A DNA stretch of 64,000 nt from an uncultured Steroidobacter sp. (GCA_937864115.1 CALMII010000026.1:1-64000), one strand, 5' to 3'. Numbered from the stretch's first letter, positions 41,562-51,514 are shown. Numbers and translations: made by a program. Notes: generated by a model from the sequence alone, not told the origin.

Positions 41562-43340
41562 TTACTTGCCCTTCACCACGTCCACATACCGCTCCACTTC
41601 CCTCTCCAGCGCCCCCAGCGGCATCGTCCCCGTATTCAGCACGGCGCTGTGAAAACCGCGCAGCGAGAACCTGTCGCCGAGTTCCGCACGCGCGCGGTCG
41701 CGCATCTCGAGAATGCGCAACTGACCGATCATGTACGAGCAGGCCTGGCCGGGGTAGACGACGTAGCGGTCGACTTCGCTGCCTTCGATGCCGAAGTCGA
41801 TGGCCTGCTGGCGCGTCCACTTCTTGGAGTGCAATCCCGTGTCGACGACGAGCCTCCGCGCGCGGAACAGTTCGGCGCTCAACTGCCCGAGCAATCCTTC
41901 GGGATCGCCTTCGTACCAGCCGGATTCCGCAGCGAGCTTCTCCGCGTACAACGCCCAGCCTTCCGACATCGCCGAGATGCCGCCCAACGCGCGCGCCTGG
42001 CGGAAGCGCGGCAGATCAGGATTCTCCTGTTCGAGCGCGATCTGGAAGTGATGGCCGGGCACGGTCTCGTGATACACGAGCGTGCGCAGGCCGAGCCTGG
42101 TCATGCGCTGCACGCGCAGCGGCATCTGGAAAATGGCGGGGCGCGAGCCATCGAGCGGCGCGCGATTGTAGTTGGCTGCGGCGCTCGCCTCGCGAAAGCG
42201 CGGAAACGGCTGCGCGATCACCGGCGTTTTCGGCGTGCGCTCGAACATCGGAATGCTGCGCGCGATCGCATCCTTCATGTAGCCGTCGATGTCGGACATG
42301 ATCTGCGTGCGCGCCGCGTCCGAGGTCGGATCGGGATAGCGCAGATCGTCTTCGAGCTTCGCCATGCGTTCCCTGACGGCGCCCTGCGTGCGGCCGAGGC
42401 TCTTCAGGATCTCGTCCATGCGCGCTTCGATCGTGGCGACCTGCTTGAGGCCGATCTCGTGGATCTCGCCGGGCGTGAGATCCGTGGTGGTGAAACGCAG
42501 CAGCGAGTTTGCATAGGCGGCGTCGCCGCCCTTGAAACGCCACAGTCCGGCATCGTCCGTCGTGCGCGGCCCGATGGCATCGAGCAGCGCAATGGCCTTC
42601 TGCCAGGCCGGATAGATTTCCTTCTGCACCAGTTCGCCGACGCGCTGCTGCAATGCTGCGCGCTTGTCGGCCGGCAGGCCTTCGATGCTGGCCGTCTTCT
42701 GCGCGAACACCGTGACCAGCGGATTGTTCTGCACCGGTGCGTCGGCGAAGGTGTGCATCGAGGCGAGCGTGGCCTGGACGATGAACTTCGGCGGCAGCAG
42801 GTTTCGGTCGGCGAGCCGCTTCGCCTCGGCGACGGCCTCGTTCATGCGATCGTCCATCAATGCCAGGCGCGCGACGAAGTTGTCGGCATCCTTCGGCGTC
42901 ACGAGCGGATGACGCAGCGTGAAGGTTTCGATGAGATCGACATTGGCGCCGCTGAACTGCTGCAGCGGGAAATGGAAGTCGCGGTAAGGCTCCGCCCGCA
43001 CGACGGCTTCGAGCAGCCAGTCCATCAGCTCGGCCGACAGGCGGCGCGTGTCGTCGAGTTTCGTGCGGTCGAACTTGCGCAGTTCTTCGAGTCCTCGTCG
43101 TGCGAGGCGCGTGCGTTCTTCCTGATAGGCGCGCGTCAGCGGCGTGAGCTGGCGTTCCAGGCGATCCTGTTCCTCGCCGCTGAAGTAGCGCAGCGACGTG
43201 GCGAGATCCGGATTGCCGCGCACCCAGTCGGCGGTGAAGCGGTCGAAGAATTCGTCGATGCTGCGCTCGGCGGCGAGCGACGACAGCGGCAGTGCGAGGA
43301 TCAGGATGAGGGCGCAGCGGCGCAGGCTGGATCGGGTCAT
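41562..43340 (-). CDS. DUF885 family metallopeptidase, exported
   Basis: A 592-residue protein with a signal peptide (LRRCALILILALPLSSLAA). It carries the DUF885 hallmark H-E-T-V-P-G-H-H-F-Q in VYHETVPGHHFQIALEQE, followed by ALGGISAMSEGWALYAEKLA, which carries the third ligand region; family relatives include gliding-motility and M32-like carboxypeptidases. Probably a periplasmic zinc peptidase. The ATG at 43340 has a well-placed AGGAG; ATG 43361 would add seven residues. Downstream of it lies the tandem palindrome and upstream a REP-like element. Confidence 0.9.
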   Translation of the reverse strand: MTRSSLRRCALILILALPLSSLAAERSIDEFFDRFTADWVRGNPDLATSLRYFSGEEQDRLERQLTPLTRAYQEERTRLARRGLEELRKFDRTKLDDTRRLSAELMDWLLEAVVRAEPYRDFHFPLQQFSGANVDLIETFTLRHPLVTPKDADNFVARLALMDDRMNEAVAEAKRLADRNLLPPKFIVQATLASMHTFADAPVQNNPLVTVFAQKTASIEGLPADKRAALQQRVGELVQKEIYPAWQKAIALLDAIGPRTTDDAGLWRFKGGDAAYANSLLRFTTTDLTPGEIHEIGLKQVATIEARMDEILKSLGRTQGAVRERMAKLEDDLRYPDPTSDAARTQIMSDIDGYMKDAIARSIPMFERTPKTPVIAQPFPRFREASAAANYNRAPLDGSRPAIFQMPLRVQRMTRLGLRTLVYHETVPGHHFQIALEQENPDLPRFRQARALGGISAMSEGWALYAEKLAAESGWYEGDPEGLLGQLSAELFRARRLVVDTGLHSKKWTRQQAIDFGIEGSEVDRYVVYPGQACSYMIGQLRILEMRDRARAELGDRFSLRGFHSAVLNTGTMPLGALEREVERYVDVVKGK

Positions 43341-43372
43341 CGGCAATCTCCTCATCTTCATGCTGGCTCCTC

Positions 43373-43440
43373 CTGTAGGTCAGGCTGTAGGTCAGGCTTT
43401 AGCCTGACTCCCCAGACGCCGGCTGAAGCCGGCCCCACAG
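43373..43440. repeat. REP-like element 5
   Basis: CTGTAGGTCAGGC duplicated in tandem, completing a GTCAGGCTTTAGCCTGAC module, then GCCGGCTGAAGCCGGCCCCACAG. Between pstS (3' end) and the DUF885 gene (5' side). Confidence 0.85.
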
Positions 43441-43456
43441 GCAGAGCGCAGAACCC

Positions 43457-44476
43457 TTAAAGCGTCGCTTCGCGACTCAGCACATCCTGAATCGTCACGC
43501 CGACTTCCGGAATGCCGCCGAACACGGTGCCGAGCCGGTTGTTGCGCACATGATCGAGTGCCACCTGCGTCGCCTCCGGCGGCAGCGGCACGAAGCCGAC
43601 TTCCTGCACCAGCTTCGGTCCTTCGGTCAGGTAGAACTCGATGAACTTGCGCACTTCCGGCCGCTGCAGCGACGACTCCTTCACATAGATGAAGAGCGGT
43701 CGCGACAGGGGCTGGTAGCTGCCGTCGATCACGGTGTCGATGTCCGGCAGCACGCCCCCGCCGCCGTCGGGACGTTCGATCGGCACGGCGCGCATGCGGT
43801 CCTTGTGGCCCGCGTAGTACGCGAAGCCGAAGTAGCCGAGCGCGTTCTTGTTGTTCTCCACGCCCTGCACCAGCACGTTGTCGTCCTCGCTCGCGGTGTA
43901 GTCGCCGCGGCTCGCCTTCGCCTTGTGCGCCACGGCTTCGGTGAAGTAGTCGAACGTGCCGGAATCCGCGCCCGGTCCGAACAGCATCAAGCGCGTCTGC
44001 GGCCATTCCGCACGCACCTGGTTCCAGGTCGTGATCTGGCCCTGTGCGGCCGGTTCCCACATCTTCTTGAGATCGTCGATGGTGAGCGACTTCACCCAGT
44101 CATTGGCCGGGTTGACGACGATGGTGATGGCATCGAACGCGATCGGCAGTTCGAGGTACTTGATGCCGGCGGCGCGGCACTTCTCCATTTCCTCGGTGAG
44201 GATCGGTCGCGACGCATTCGCGACATCGGTTTCGCCGCGGCAGAGTTTCTTGAAGCCGCCGCCGGTGCCGGACAGCCCGACGGTCACGCGCACGCGCGAA
44301 TTGCCGGCGAGCTGGAATTCCTCCGCGACCGCTTCGGCAATCGGAAACACGGTGCTGGAGCCGTCGATGCGGATGACGGACATGTCGTCGCTGCTGCCCG
44401 AACCGCCGCAAGCGGCGAGCGCGATGGCGCCGAGCGTCAGTCCGATCCATCGGGTCAATGCAGGTGCTACGGTCAT
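43457..44476 (-). CDS. pstS: Phosphate-binding protein PstS (substrate-binding lipoprotein)
   Basis: A 339-residue lipoprotein (lipobox IALAAC). The phosphate-binding loop DGSSTVFPIAEAVAEEF is at the N-terminus, followed by GTGGGFKKLCRGETDVANASRP and the GADSGTFDYFTEAV region, all of the PstS/SphX type. It would bind phosphate in the periplasm and feed a Pst transporter, but no pstCAB genes are near. Start at ATG 44476 is preferred; an ATG six codons upstream and the longer frame give an implausible basic leader. Single gene. Confidence 0.9.
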   Translation of the reverse strand: MTVAPALTRWIGLTLGAIALAACGGSGSSDDMSVIRIDGSSTVFPIAEAVAEEFQLAGNSRVRVTVGLSGTGGGFKKLCRGETDVANASRPILTEEMEKCRAAGIKYLELPIAFDAITIVVNPANDWVKSLTIDDLKKMWEPAAQGQITTWNQVRAEWPQTRLMLFGPGADSGTFDYFTEAVAHKAKASRGDYTASEDDNVLVQGVENNKNALGYFGFAYYAGHKDRMRAVPIERPDGGGGVLPDIDTVIDGSYQPLSRPLFIYVKESSLQRPEVRKFIEFYLTEGPKLVQEVGFVPLPPEATQVALDHVRNNRLGTVFGGIPEVGVTIQDVLSREATL

Positions 44477-44627
44477 GACGACGCCTCTGGGCATTTTGCG
44501 AGGCGTCGATTCTATGGGCGGATGTGGCGCGTGGCGACAGCGGGATTTGCTCAATCCCCGGACGACAGGCTGCCACCGTCAGGCGCCGAGACCCTCGCCT
44601 CGGCGCCCGTGCTCGCAGCGAACGTGA

Positions 44628-46310
44628 TCAGGCTTGTGCCGGCGCCGTCGCGACCGGGACGGTTGCGATCGACGTACCCGGCGCAGCGGTCTTCACCAGT
44701 CCTGCGAGTCCGTCGCCCGACAGTCCCACTTCCTTGATGAGCTGATCGACCACCGGTGCGTAGGCGCGGTACTTCAGTGCTGCGCCGACGGCCTGTTCGG
44801 CGAGATTCCCGCCGCTGCCGCCGGGCACGCCGTCGCCTGCCTGAGCGTTGGCGGCGCCGGTGTTGAGACCATCGACCTGCATGATGCGGATGGAGTCGAT
44901 GTTCTGCATCGGCTTGACCGCCTGCTCGATGATCCGCGGCAGGCCCTGGATCAGCGCCAGCTTCTCCTGCAGCGAGATCTGCGCATTCGAGAGCATGTTG
45001 ATGGCTTCGTTCAGCGCGCGCTTGCCCGCGGCTTCCGCTTCGTAGTTCTCGCGGTTGGCCTTCGCCAGCGTGCGGATCGCATCGGCCTTCGCCTCCGAGG
45101 CTTCCTTCTCGGCGAATGCCGAGACCTTCACGCCGATGGCCTGGCGTTCGGCTTCCTGCGAGGCGAGCACGAGCGTCACCTGCTTCTCGCGTTCGGCCCG
45201 GGCGACTTCCTCGGCCGTCTTCACCGCCTGTTCCGACTTCACGGCCTCGGCGAGCGCGAGGTTGGCGCTGGCTTCCGCCTTCGACTGTTCCTCGGACTTC
45301 TGCGCGATCGAGATCGACTTGTTCTGCTCGGCGATCTGCGTGGCGCGTTGCTGTTCGATCGACGCGATCTGCACTTCGCGTTCGGCTTCGACTTCGCGCT
45401 GGCGCACGGCCTGCTGTTTGGCGACCTCGGCTTCGCGGATCTGGCGCTGCGAGACGATCTTCGCTTCCTCGGCCTCGCGGGTCTTCTCGGCCTGCACTTT
45501 CGCGACCGTGGCGGCCTGCTCGGCCTCTCGTCCGGCCACTTCCTGCATCTGCGCCAGTTCGGCGAAGCGCTTCTGACGATCGATTTCGAGCTGGAGCTGC
45601 TTCGCCTCGAAGTTCTTCTTGGAGATGGCGACCGTCGTGTCCTGCTCGATCTCGTTGCGTTCGCGGCTGCGCTGCTGCGTCTGTTCGGTCAGGCGCGTCA
45701 GGCCTTCGGCGTCGAAGGCATTGTTCGGATCGAAGAACTGCATCGGCGTCTGATCGATGCGCGTGAGCGACACGCTTTCCAGCTCCAGGCCGTTCTTGAG
45801 CAGATCCTCGCTCACCGCGTTCTGCACGCCCTGGATGAAGTCCTGACGCTTGTCGAGCAGCTCCTGCATGGTCATCGACACGGCGGTGGTGCGCAGCGAG
45901 TCGACGAACTTGTCTTCCACCAGGGCCGACAGCTCTCCGGGGTCCATCGTGCGCTGGCCGAGCGTCTGTGCGGCATTGGCGATGCCTTCCTTGGTGGGCA
46001 CCACGCGCACGAAGAAGGCCACGACCACGTCGACGCGCATGCGGTCCTTCGTGAACAGCGAGTCCTTGCCGAAGCGCGTTACCTCGAGCTTGAGCGTGTT
46101 CATGTTCACGAGAATGATTTCATGGAACACCGGGAACACGATCGCGCCGCCATCCATCACCACCTTCTGGCCGCCCAGGCCGGTGCGCACGAACGAGCGT
46201 TCCTTCGACGAGCGGCGATACAGGCGCGAGAAAATGATTCCCACCACCAGCAGCGCCACGAAGGCAATGGTTGCAAGAATCAGGTTGTCCATCATCATCG
46301 AGGTGGTCAT
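44628..46310 (-). CDS. yqiK: Flotillin-family protein YqiK
   Basis: A 560-residue membrane protein. An N-terminal membrane segment (residues ~8-28) is followed by an SPFH/band-7 domain (GGAIVFPVFHEIILVNMNTLKLEV to about 190). A long Glu/Ala/Gln-rich coiled coil (about 200-420) and a glycine-rich end follow. It scaffolds membrane microdomains. It lies 45 bases downstream of yqiJ in the same orientation, the arrangement seen in E. coli. ATG at 46310 has GGGAGAC upstream. Its antisense frame is open but is a shadow. Confidence 0.93.
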   Translation of the reverse strand: MTTSMMMDNLILATIAFVALLVVGIIFSRLYRRSSKERSFVRTGLGGQKVVMDGGAIVFPVFHEIILVNMNTLKLEVTRFGKDSLFTKDRMRVDVVVAFFVRVVPTKEGIANAAQTLGQRTMDPGELSALVEDKFVDSLRTTAVSMTMQELLDKRQDFIQGVQNAVSEDLLKNGLELESVSLTRIDQTPMQFFDPNNAFDAEGLTRLTEQTQQRSRERNEIEQDTTVAISKKNFEAKQLQLEIDRQKRFAELAQMQEVAGREAEQAATVAKVQAEKTREAEEAKIVSQRQIREAEVAKQQAVRQREVEAEREVQIASIEQQRATQIAEQNKSISIAQKSEEQSKAEASANLALAEAVKSEQAVKTAEEVARAEREKQVTLVLASQEAERQAIGVKVSAFAEKEASEAKADAIRTLAKANRENYEAEAAGKRALNEAINMLSNAQISLQEKLALIQGLPRIIEQAVKPMQNIDSIRIMQVDGLNTGAANAQAGDGVPGGSGGNLAEQAVGAALKYRAYAPVVDQLIKEVGLSGDGLAGLVKTAAPGTSIATVPVATAPAQA

Positions 46311-46355
46311 CCGTTTGTCTCCCGAAAATCCCAAGGGCAGGTGAAGTGCGCAGTT

Positions 46356-46985
46356 TCAGATGAGGTCGGGCCAGGGATTCGCGACCCCCGCGAAGCGGCT
46401 GCCGGAAATCCGCCGTTTCAGCAGAATCCGCTCGCCGTTTCCGAACGTCGCATCCTCGGCCTCCGGCTCGACCATGACGTAGAGGTTCTGGCCGTGTTCG
46501 TTCTGCACCCGCGCCTGGGCCGGATAGCCGTGACGCGCCGTGCCGGCGACGATCGTCGCGACGCGGCCGATCAGCGATTCGAAAGACACGGCGTACGTCT
46601 GGTCCGTGGGAATCAGGCGTGCGAGGCCGGCGCCAAGAATGCGGACCACCGGCAGGGTGGCGAAGAGGGCGAGGGGTACCGAAATCAGCGGCGGTATCCA
46701 CAGGCCGATGATCCGATGCACCACCATGTTGAGTGCGAAGCCGGTGACGGCGAATCCCGCCAGGAACAGCACCAGCAACACCAGCAGCGGCACGCGTCCG
46801 ACGTGCAGCCAGCCCAGCACCCTGTCGAAGGGTCCGTCGATGTGGTCCCAGGGATCGGGCAGCGCGTTCTGCAGCCATTCGGAAAGATTGGCGCCGATGA
46901 CCATCGCGATGCCTTCGACGATGGCGATGAGCAACATCAGGAACGTTGCCACCGTGAACGGCCATGTTTCTGCAGCGAACAGCAT
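46356..46985 (-). CDS. yqiJ: Inner-membrane OB-fold protein YqiJ (NfeD-like)
   Basis: A 209-residue protein, the same length as E. coli YqiJ. Three membrane segments (near 10-32, 65-88 and 94-118) precede a C-terminal OB-fold domain (LIGRVATIVAGTARHGYPAQARVQNEHGQNLYVMVEPE ... FGNGERILLKRRISGSRF). NfeD-type proteins assemble with flotillins. An AAGGAGAAG site precedes the ATG at 46985. A long in-frame upstream extension to 47198 is not protein-like. Forms an operon with yqiK and diverges from the J-domain gene. Confidence 0.9.
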   Translation of the reverse strand: MLFAAETWPFTVATFLMLLIAIVEGIAMVIGANLSEWLQNALPDPWDHIDGPFDRVLGWLHVGRVPLLVLLVLFLAGFAVTGFALNMVVHRIIGLWIPPLISVPLALFATLPVVRILGAGLARLIPTDQTYAVSFESLIGRVATIVAGTARHGYPAQARVQNEHGQNLYVMVEPEAEDATFGNGERILLKRRISGSRFAGVANPWPDLI

Positions 46986-47210
46986 GATGTTCTTCTCCTT
47001 GCGTTTACGCGCTCGCCAATACGTCCATCTCAGCTCGCGCCTATTGAACTGGGGCGTACGGGGTTCAGCAAGAAGCTGCCGGTGAATGGCCAGCGGGCAC
47101 CGGTGGAAGGGTGGAGAAGGTTCTGTTCCCGTTTCCGGCGCTGGAGTCCGGTTGCTGCGGCAGTCGCCCTCCCCGACAATGCGGCCCCGCTTCTCCAACT
47201 CGCTGGATGC

Positions 47211-48302
47211 ATGTCCCGCAAAACCTCCCTGGAAATCTCATCGCGCGTCGCCTCGACGAAGCTGACGCCCGAGCAGGAACGATTCAATTTTCTGATTGCG
47301 CAGATCGAGAAGGCGCGCGCGACGCTGGCGGAGTGGGAGGCGGCCGTTGCAGCGTTCCGCCAGACGCGGTTGCAGAAGCTGCAGCCGCTGCACGATTCGC
47401 TCAGCCGCGCCTGCAGGGAAAGCGTGTTCGCGGTGGATCGCCTGCTCGACCAGACGGGGTGGTCGCGCGTCGAGCGCGCCGAACTGCGGGAGATTCTGCG
47501 CGGTACGGCCGACGTGCTGCTCGAAGCGAATGGCGCGGACGCGGAGATCAAGGCGCTGTACGACAAGCACAGCGAGGTGGACTTCGATACGTCCAGGCAG
47601 GACGAACTGCAGCAACTGAAGGCGGAGGCCGAGGAATTCACCGGTCTGGATCTCGGCGACGATGACGGAATCCTTTCGGAGGAGGACCTGGTCGAGCGCA
47701 TGTACCGGGAGATGGCGGCAAGAGAAGCGGCGGATGCGGCGCGGGAGGATGCGAAGGCGCAACGTCGCCGCGAATCGGCGACGAAACGACGCGGCGAAGA
47801 CAGTGCGCAGCTGGCCCGGCAGTCGCTGCGCGAGATCTACCGGCGACTGGCGAGCGCCGTGCATCCGGATCGCGAGCCCGATCCGGTACGCCGCGAAGAG
47901 AAGAATGTGCTGATGCAGCGGATCAATCAGGCCTATGCCGCGAACGATCTGCTGACGCTGTTCGAGGCGCAGATGCAGATCGAGCAGCTCGATGCCGGCG
48001 CCATCGCGAAGATCGGCCAGCAGCGCCTGCGGCAGTACAACAGACTGCTCGCCGAACAGCTCAGCAAGGCGAAGGAAACGCTCAGGGAGGCGAAAGTCGC
48101 CTTCGTGATGGATCATGGACTGGAGCAGCACGGCGATGCCCAGCCGCAGAAGCTGCTTCACGTGATCCAGGGACAGGCGCGGCGCCTGCGGGCGGAGATC
48201 GCGCGGCAGGAGCAGTTTCTGCGCGTGCTTGCCAGCAAGGCCTCGACGCGGCGCTGGCTGAAGCAGCAGCGCCGGTTCGCGTATGGGGATGATGACGATT
48301 GA
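47211..48302 (+). CDS. J-domain (DnaJ-like) co-chaperone
   Basis: A 363-residue cytosolic protein. The central part includes a J-like helix pair with H-P-D (SLREIYRRLASAVHPDREPDPVRREEKNVLMQRINQAYAANDLLTLFE, about 208-255). The N-terminal 150 residues are charged coiled coil (LTPEQERFNFLIAQIEKARATLAEWEAAV). The C-terminal third is another coiled coil. It would stimulate an Hsp70. No zinc-finger or client-binding DnaJ domains are present, so a specialised class III J protein. The ATG at 47211 is preceded by no strong ribosome site. Confidence 0.85.
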   Translation: MSRKTSLEISSRVASTKLTPEQERFNFLIAQIEKARATLAEWEAAVAAFRQTRLQKLQPLHDSLSRACRESVFAVDRLLDQTGWSRVERAELREILRGTADVLLEANGADAEIKALYDKHSEVDFDTSRQDELQQLKAEAEEFTGLDLGDDDGILSEEDLVERMYREMAAREAADAAREDAKAQRRRESATKRRGEDSAQLARQSLREIYRRLASAVHPDREPDPVRREEKNVLMQRINQAYAANDLLTLFEAQMQIEQLDAGAIAKIGQQRLRQYNRLLAEQLSKAKETLREAKVAFVMDHGLEQHGDAQPQKLLHVIQGQARRLRAEIARQEQFLRVLASKASTRRWLKQQRRFAYGDDDD

Positions 48303-48326
48303 GGCGCGGCGGCAGATCGTTCCTTC

Positions 48327-48411
48327 CTGTGGGGCCGGCTTCAGCCGGCCTCTGACTGTAGGTCAGGCTTCAGCCTGACTGAGAAAAGGCCGGCTGAAGC
48401 CGGCCCCACAG
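48327..48411. repeat. REP-like element 6
   Basis: Three modules: CTGTGGGGCCGGCTTCAGCCGGCC, CTGTAGGTCAGGCTTCAGCCTGAC, and inverted GGCCGGCTGAAGCCGGCCCCACAG. Between two convergent genes. Confidence 0.9.
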
Positions 48412-48415
48412 CGGC

Positions 48416-50422
48416 TCAGAACCGGTACTTGATCCCCGCGCGCAACGTGCGCGGTTCCACCGCACGACTCATCCGTCCGGCGACCGCCTCGCCCGGCGGA
48501 TCGAGGCCGGCGACGTTGGATTCGTAGTAGTACACGATGTCCTTGCCGTCGCTGTCGAAGACATTCAGCAGCTCGGCGTAGACCACGAATTTCCCGGGCT
48601 TCCATGCGCCGCGCAGATTCACGGTCGTTTCCGGATCGGCGCGCAGCGAATCGTCTTCGACCAGCGGATATTCGCCGAGATAGCGCACGCGCAGGCTCGC
48701 TTCCCACAGATCCCGCACGGCGGAGATGCCGAACTCGCCGGCGTTCTCGACGGCGCCGGGCACGTATTCGGCGCCGGGACTGTCGACGTAGCGCGCGCGG
48801 CTGCCGGTCCACACCGCATCGAGGGCGAGCCAGTCGAGCGGACGCCAGAAGCCGACGAGTTCGTAGCCGCGCCGTTCGGTGCCCGGGCCCGGTTCGACGG
48901 AATTGGAATCGCCGACGAACTTCAGTTCGCTGTCGAGATCGAGCCACCAGTACGTGGCGGACAGTCGCAGCGAGCCGTGTTCATAGCGCAGGCCCGCTTC
49001 CTGTCCTTCGCCCTTGCTGATGCCCGCGACCGGCGTGAGGGTGTTGACCACGCCGCGCGCATCGTTGGAGTGGAAGCCTTTGCCCCAGTTCGCGTACACC
49101 TCGACGGTGTCGGTGAGTGTCCATGCGGCGCCGAGCTTTGGCGAAGCGGCGCTGTCGTCCGCGCTGCCGGCATCGAGGCCATCCATGCGCGCCTTGACGT
49201 CGAAGTCGAAGTAATCGCCGCGCAGGCCGCCGATGACCCGCAGTTTCTCGATCGGCTGCCAGGTCGCTTCGCCGTAGATACCCAGCGAACCTTCGGTGAC
49301 GGCGTGCCGGGCGATCTGTTCGACGAACTCGCCGGCCTCCGTGTGATTCAGGCCGACATTGCCGATGTCGTCGTAGCGCAGTTCGGCGCCGGCGGTGAGC
49401 GCGAGCGTCGAAGAGATTTCGAAGTTGCGTTCGTACAGGCCGCCGGCGATCCAGCGGCGATCGAACTGGTCGATCTGGTAGTCGTACGTCGGGTTCGAGA
49501 GCATGTGCCAGTCGTAGTACTGCGCGTAGGCGGAGGCACGCCAGTCGGTGCCGGTGAGTTTCGCGGAGCCGATCCAGCGCAGCGTTTCGCCGACCGCGGT
49601 CGGATCGAGCGCGCAGAACTCGTCGCGACATACGTTGGTGCCGATGGCGCGTTCGGGAATCTGCTCGGTCGGATCCCACTCGGCGTGATAGCCGGAGACA
49701 CTCAGTTCGAGCGCGCCGAGCGCGGTATCGCGTGCGTACTTGCCCCAGATCGATTCGTGCCTGAGATCTTCCGGCAGTTGCCACGGACCGTCGTAGGTCT
49801 TGAGCTGCCCCATGAACGTGAATGTGCCTTCGCCCGCATCGAACGAGCCGCCGCCGGCGAGCCGTCGCCAGTCGTGGCTGCCCGTCTCGGCCGACAGGAA
49901 GGGATCGATGTGATTCACGGTGGTCATGAAGGCCGACCCCGCCATCGAGAAGTCGCCGGCGTTGGCGCGGTAGGTGCCCTTGCGATAGTCGATGCGGTCG
50001 ACCGTTTCGGCGATCAGGCCGTTGAGATCGAGATAGCCCTGGCCGTGGCCGTGCGTGCGCATGTTCATCGGCACGCCGTCGATGTAGGTGGTGAAGTCGG
50101 TGCCGTGATCCAGATTGAAGCCGCGCAGGAAGTACTGGTTGGCCTTGCCGCTGCCCGAATGCTGCGCAGCGATCAGGCCGGGGACGACTTCCAGCAGTTC
50201 GGCAACGCGCAGCAGCGGCCGCACCGACAGGTCGGCGCCGCCCACCGCGCCTTCGCTGGACGCATCGGCCTTGCCGATCAAGGCCTCGCCGCGCGCGAAG
50301 ACGACGACCTCGTCGAGGATTTCATTGTCGTCGGCCGCGAGAGCAACGGAGGTGAGGGCGAGGGCGGAACCGGCAAACAGGCCGCAGCGCAGTGTCGTGC
50401 GCCGGAAGGACGAACGTGTCAT
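48416..50422 (-). CDS. TonB-dependent outer-membrane receptor
   Basis: A 668-residue protein with a signal peptide (GLFAGSALALTSVALA). The plug domain carries LDEVVVFARGEALIG near its start, RVAELLEVVPGLIAAQHSGSGKANQYFLRGFNLDHGTDFTTYIDG and VDRIDYRKGTYRANAGDFSMAGSA. A 22-strand-type barrel follows and ends with the C-terminal Phe (RAGIKYRF). It imports a ligand, unidentified, using TonB energy. No obvious TonB box variation. The start at 50422 gives the clear signal peptide. Stands alone; the AEC transporter gene lies upstream. Confidence 0.93.
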   Translation of the reverse strand: MTRSSFRRTTLRCGLFAGSALALTSVALAADDNEILDEVVVFARGEALIGKADASSEGAVGGADLSVRPLLRVAELLEVVPGLIAAQHSGSGKANQYFLRGFNLDHGTDFTTYIDGVPMNMRTHGHGQGYLDLNGLIAETVDRIDYRKGTYRANAGDFSMAGSAFMTTVNHIDPFLSAETGSHDWRRLAGGGSFDAGEGTFTFMGQLKTYDGPWQLPEDLRHESIWGKYARDTALGALELSVSGYHAEWDPTEQIPERAIGTNVCRDEFCALDPTAVGETLRWIGSAKLTGTDWRASAYAQYYDWHMLSNPTYDYQIDQFDRRWIAGGLYERNFEISSTLALTAGAELRYDDIGNVGLNHTEAGEFVEQIARHAVTEGSLGIYGEATWQPIEKLRVIGGLRGDYFDFDVKARMDGLDAGSADDSAASPKLGAAWTLTDTVEVYANWGKGFHSNDARGVVNTLTPVAGISKGEGQEAGLRYEHGSLRLSATYWWLDLDSELKFVGDSNSVEPGPGTERRGYELVGFWRPLDWLALDAVWTGSRARYVDSPGAEYVPGAVENAGEFGISAVRDLWEASLRVRYLGEYPLVEDDSLRADPETTVNLRGAWKPGKFVVYAELLNVFDSDGKDIVYYYESNVAGLDPPGEAVAGRMSRAVEPRTLRAGIKYRF

Positions 50423-50560
50423 GGGCGAGATCTCCAGGGGAACGCCTTCGAGACTCGCATGACTTCGGCCGAATTCAACGTTACTGGAGGTTACGCAACG
50501 GTTAACGCCGGGCTGATCGGCCACAGTTCTTCACGGCGCCGTGCGCTTTCCTGACATCCG

Positions 50561-51514
50561 CTACCGGTTTGTGACCGCGTGCATGGCTGCGAGGATCAGC
50601 GGCGTGGTGAGCGCGGCCAGCGCCGTCGACAGGACCAGGCTGCTGGCAATCGGCCCCTGCAGCACCTGGAACTGCATGGCCATGAGATAGACATTGGCGC
50701 CCACGGCCATCGAGGCCAGCAGCACGACCGCCTGCAGTTCCAGCGGCGGCAGTCCGAGCAGCAGGCCGATGATCCAGACCGCGCACGGCTGCACGAACAG
50801 CTTGAGGGTCGTGACCGCGACCGACAGCTGCCAGTCGCGCTTGATCCCGTACTCGGCGAGTCCCATGCCGAGGACCAGCAGGGCCGCCGGCGCTGCCAGA
50901 TCGGCGAGGCCGTCCAGCATCCAGTGGACCGGGCCTGGGAGCGACCAGCCCGAGAGTCCGAACAGCGTGCCCGCGACGATCCCGGCCACGACCGGATTGG
51001 TGATGACACCCAGCGCCATCTTGCCGAAGCCCGCGATCGAGAAGGAGCCATGCCGGGCCCACTCGACCGAGACGCTCACCAGCGTCCAGAGCGTCAGGGC
51101 ATTGAAGACGATGACCAGCGCCACGGCCGGAACCGCTCCTTCGCCGAGCGTCATTTTGGCGATCGGTAGTCCCAGCAGCACGTTGTTGGAGAAGATGCCG
51201 CCGAGCGCGAACACGGACTGCGAGACGCCGTCGAGCCGGAATGCCCAGGCTCCCACCATCCGCCCGATGGCGAACACCACGAAACAGCCGCCGAAGAATG
51301 CAATCAGCAATCGCGCATCGACCGGCGGCACGCCGTGCAGATCGCTCATCAGCCGGAACAGCATCGCCGGCAGGATCACGGCAAAGACGATCTTCGAGGC
51401 GAGGCTGGTCCACCGCGGCTGCCAGCATCGCCACGCGCCGATCATGAAGCCGATCAGGACGATGACGAACAGCGGTGCGGAAAGCAGGAAGTAGTGCCAG
51501 GCGGAGGACAGCAT
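50561..51514 (-). CDS. AEC (auxin efflux carrier) family transporter
   Basis: A 317-residue inner-membrane protein with about ten membrane segments in two five-segment halves, the AEC layout. Landmarks: LPAMLFRLMSDL, the GIFSNNVLLGLPI crossover with conserved Asn pair, NPVVAGIVAGTLFGLSG, and MAVGANVYLMAMQF at the second crossover. Family members export or import dicarboxylates or amino acids; the substrate is unknown. It lies divergent to the glutathione peroxidase gene. Confidence 0.92.
   Translation of the reverse strand: MLSSAWHYFLLSAPLFVIVLIGFMIGAWRCWQPRWTSLASKIVFAVILPAMLFRLMSDLHGVPPVDARLLIAFFGGCFVVFAIGRMVGAWAFRLDGVSQSVFALGGIFSNNVLLGLPIAKMTLGEGAVPAVALVIVFNALTLWTLVSVSVEWARHGSFSIAGFGKMALGVITNPVVAGIVAGTLFGLSGWSLPGPVHWMLDGLADLAAPAALLVLGMGLAEYGIKRDWQLSVAVTTLKLFVQPCAVWIIGLLLGLPPLELQAVVLLASMAVGANVYLMAMQFQVLQGPIASSLVLSTALAALTTPLILAAMHAVTNR

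Noticed and set aside
44634..47210. Long plus-strand frame continuous with the J-domain gene
   Set aside because: The part before the ATG at 47211 is antisense to yqiJ-yqiK; only the segment from 47211 has J-domain features.
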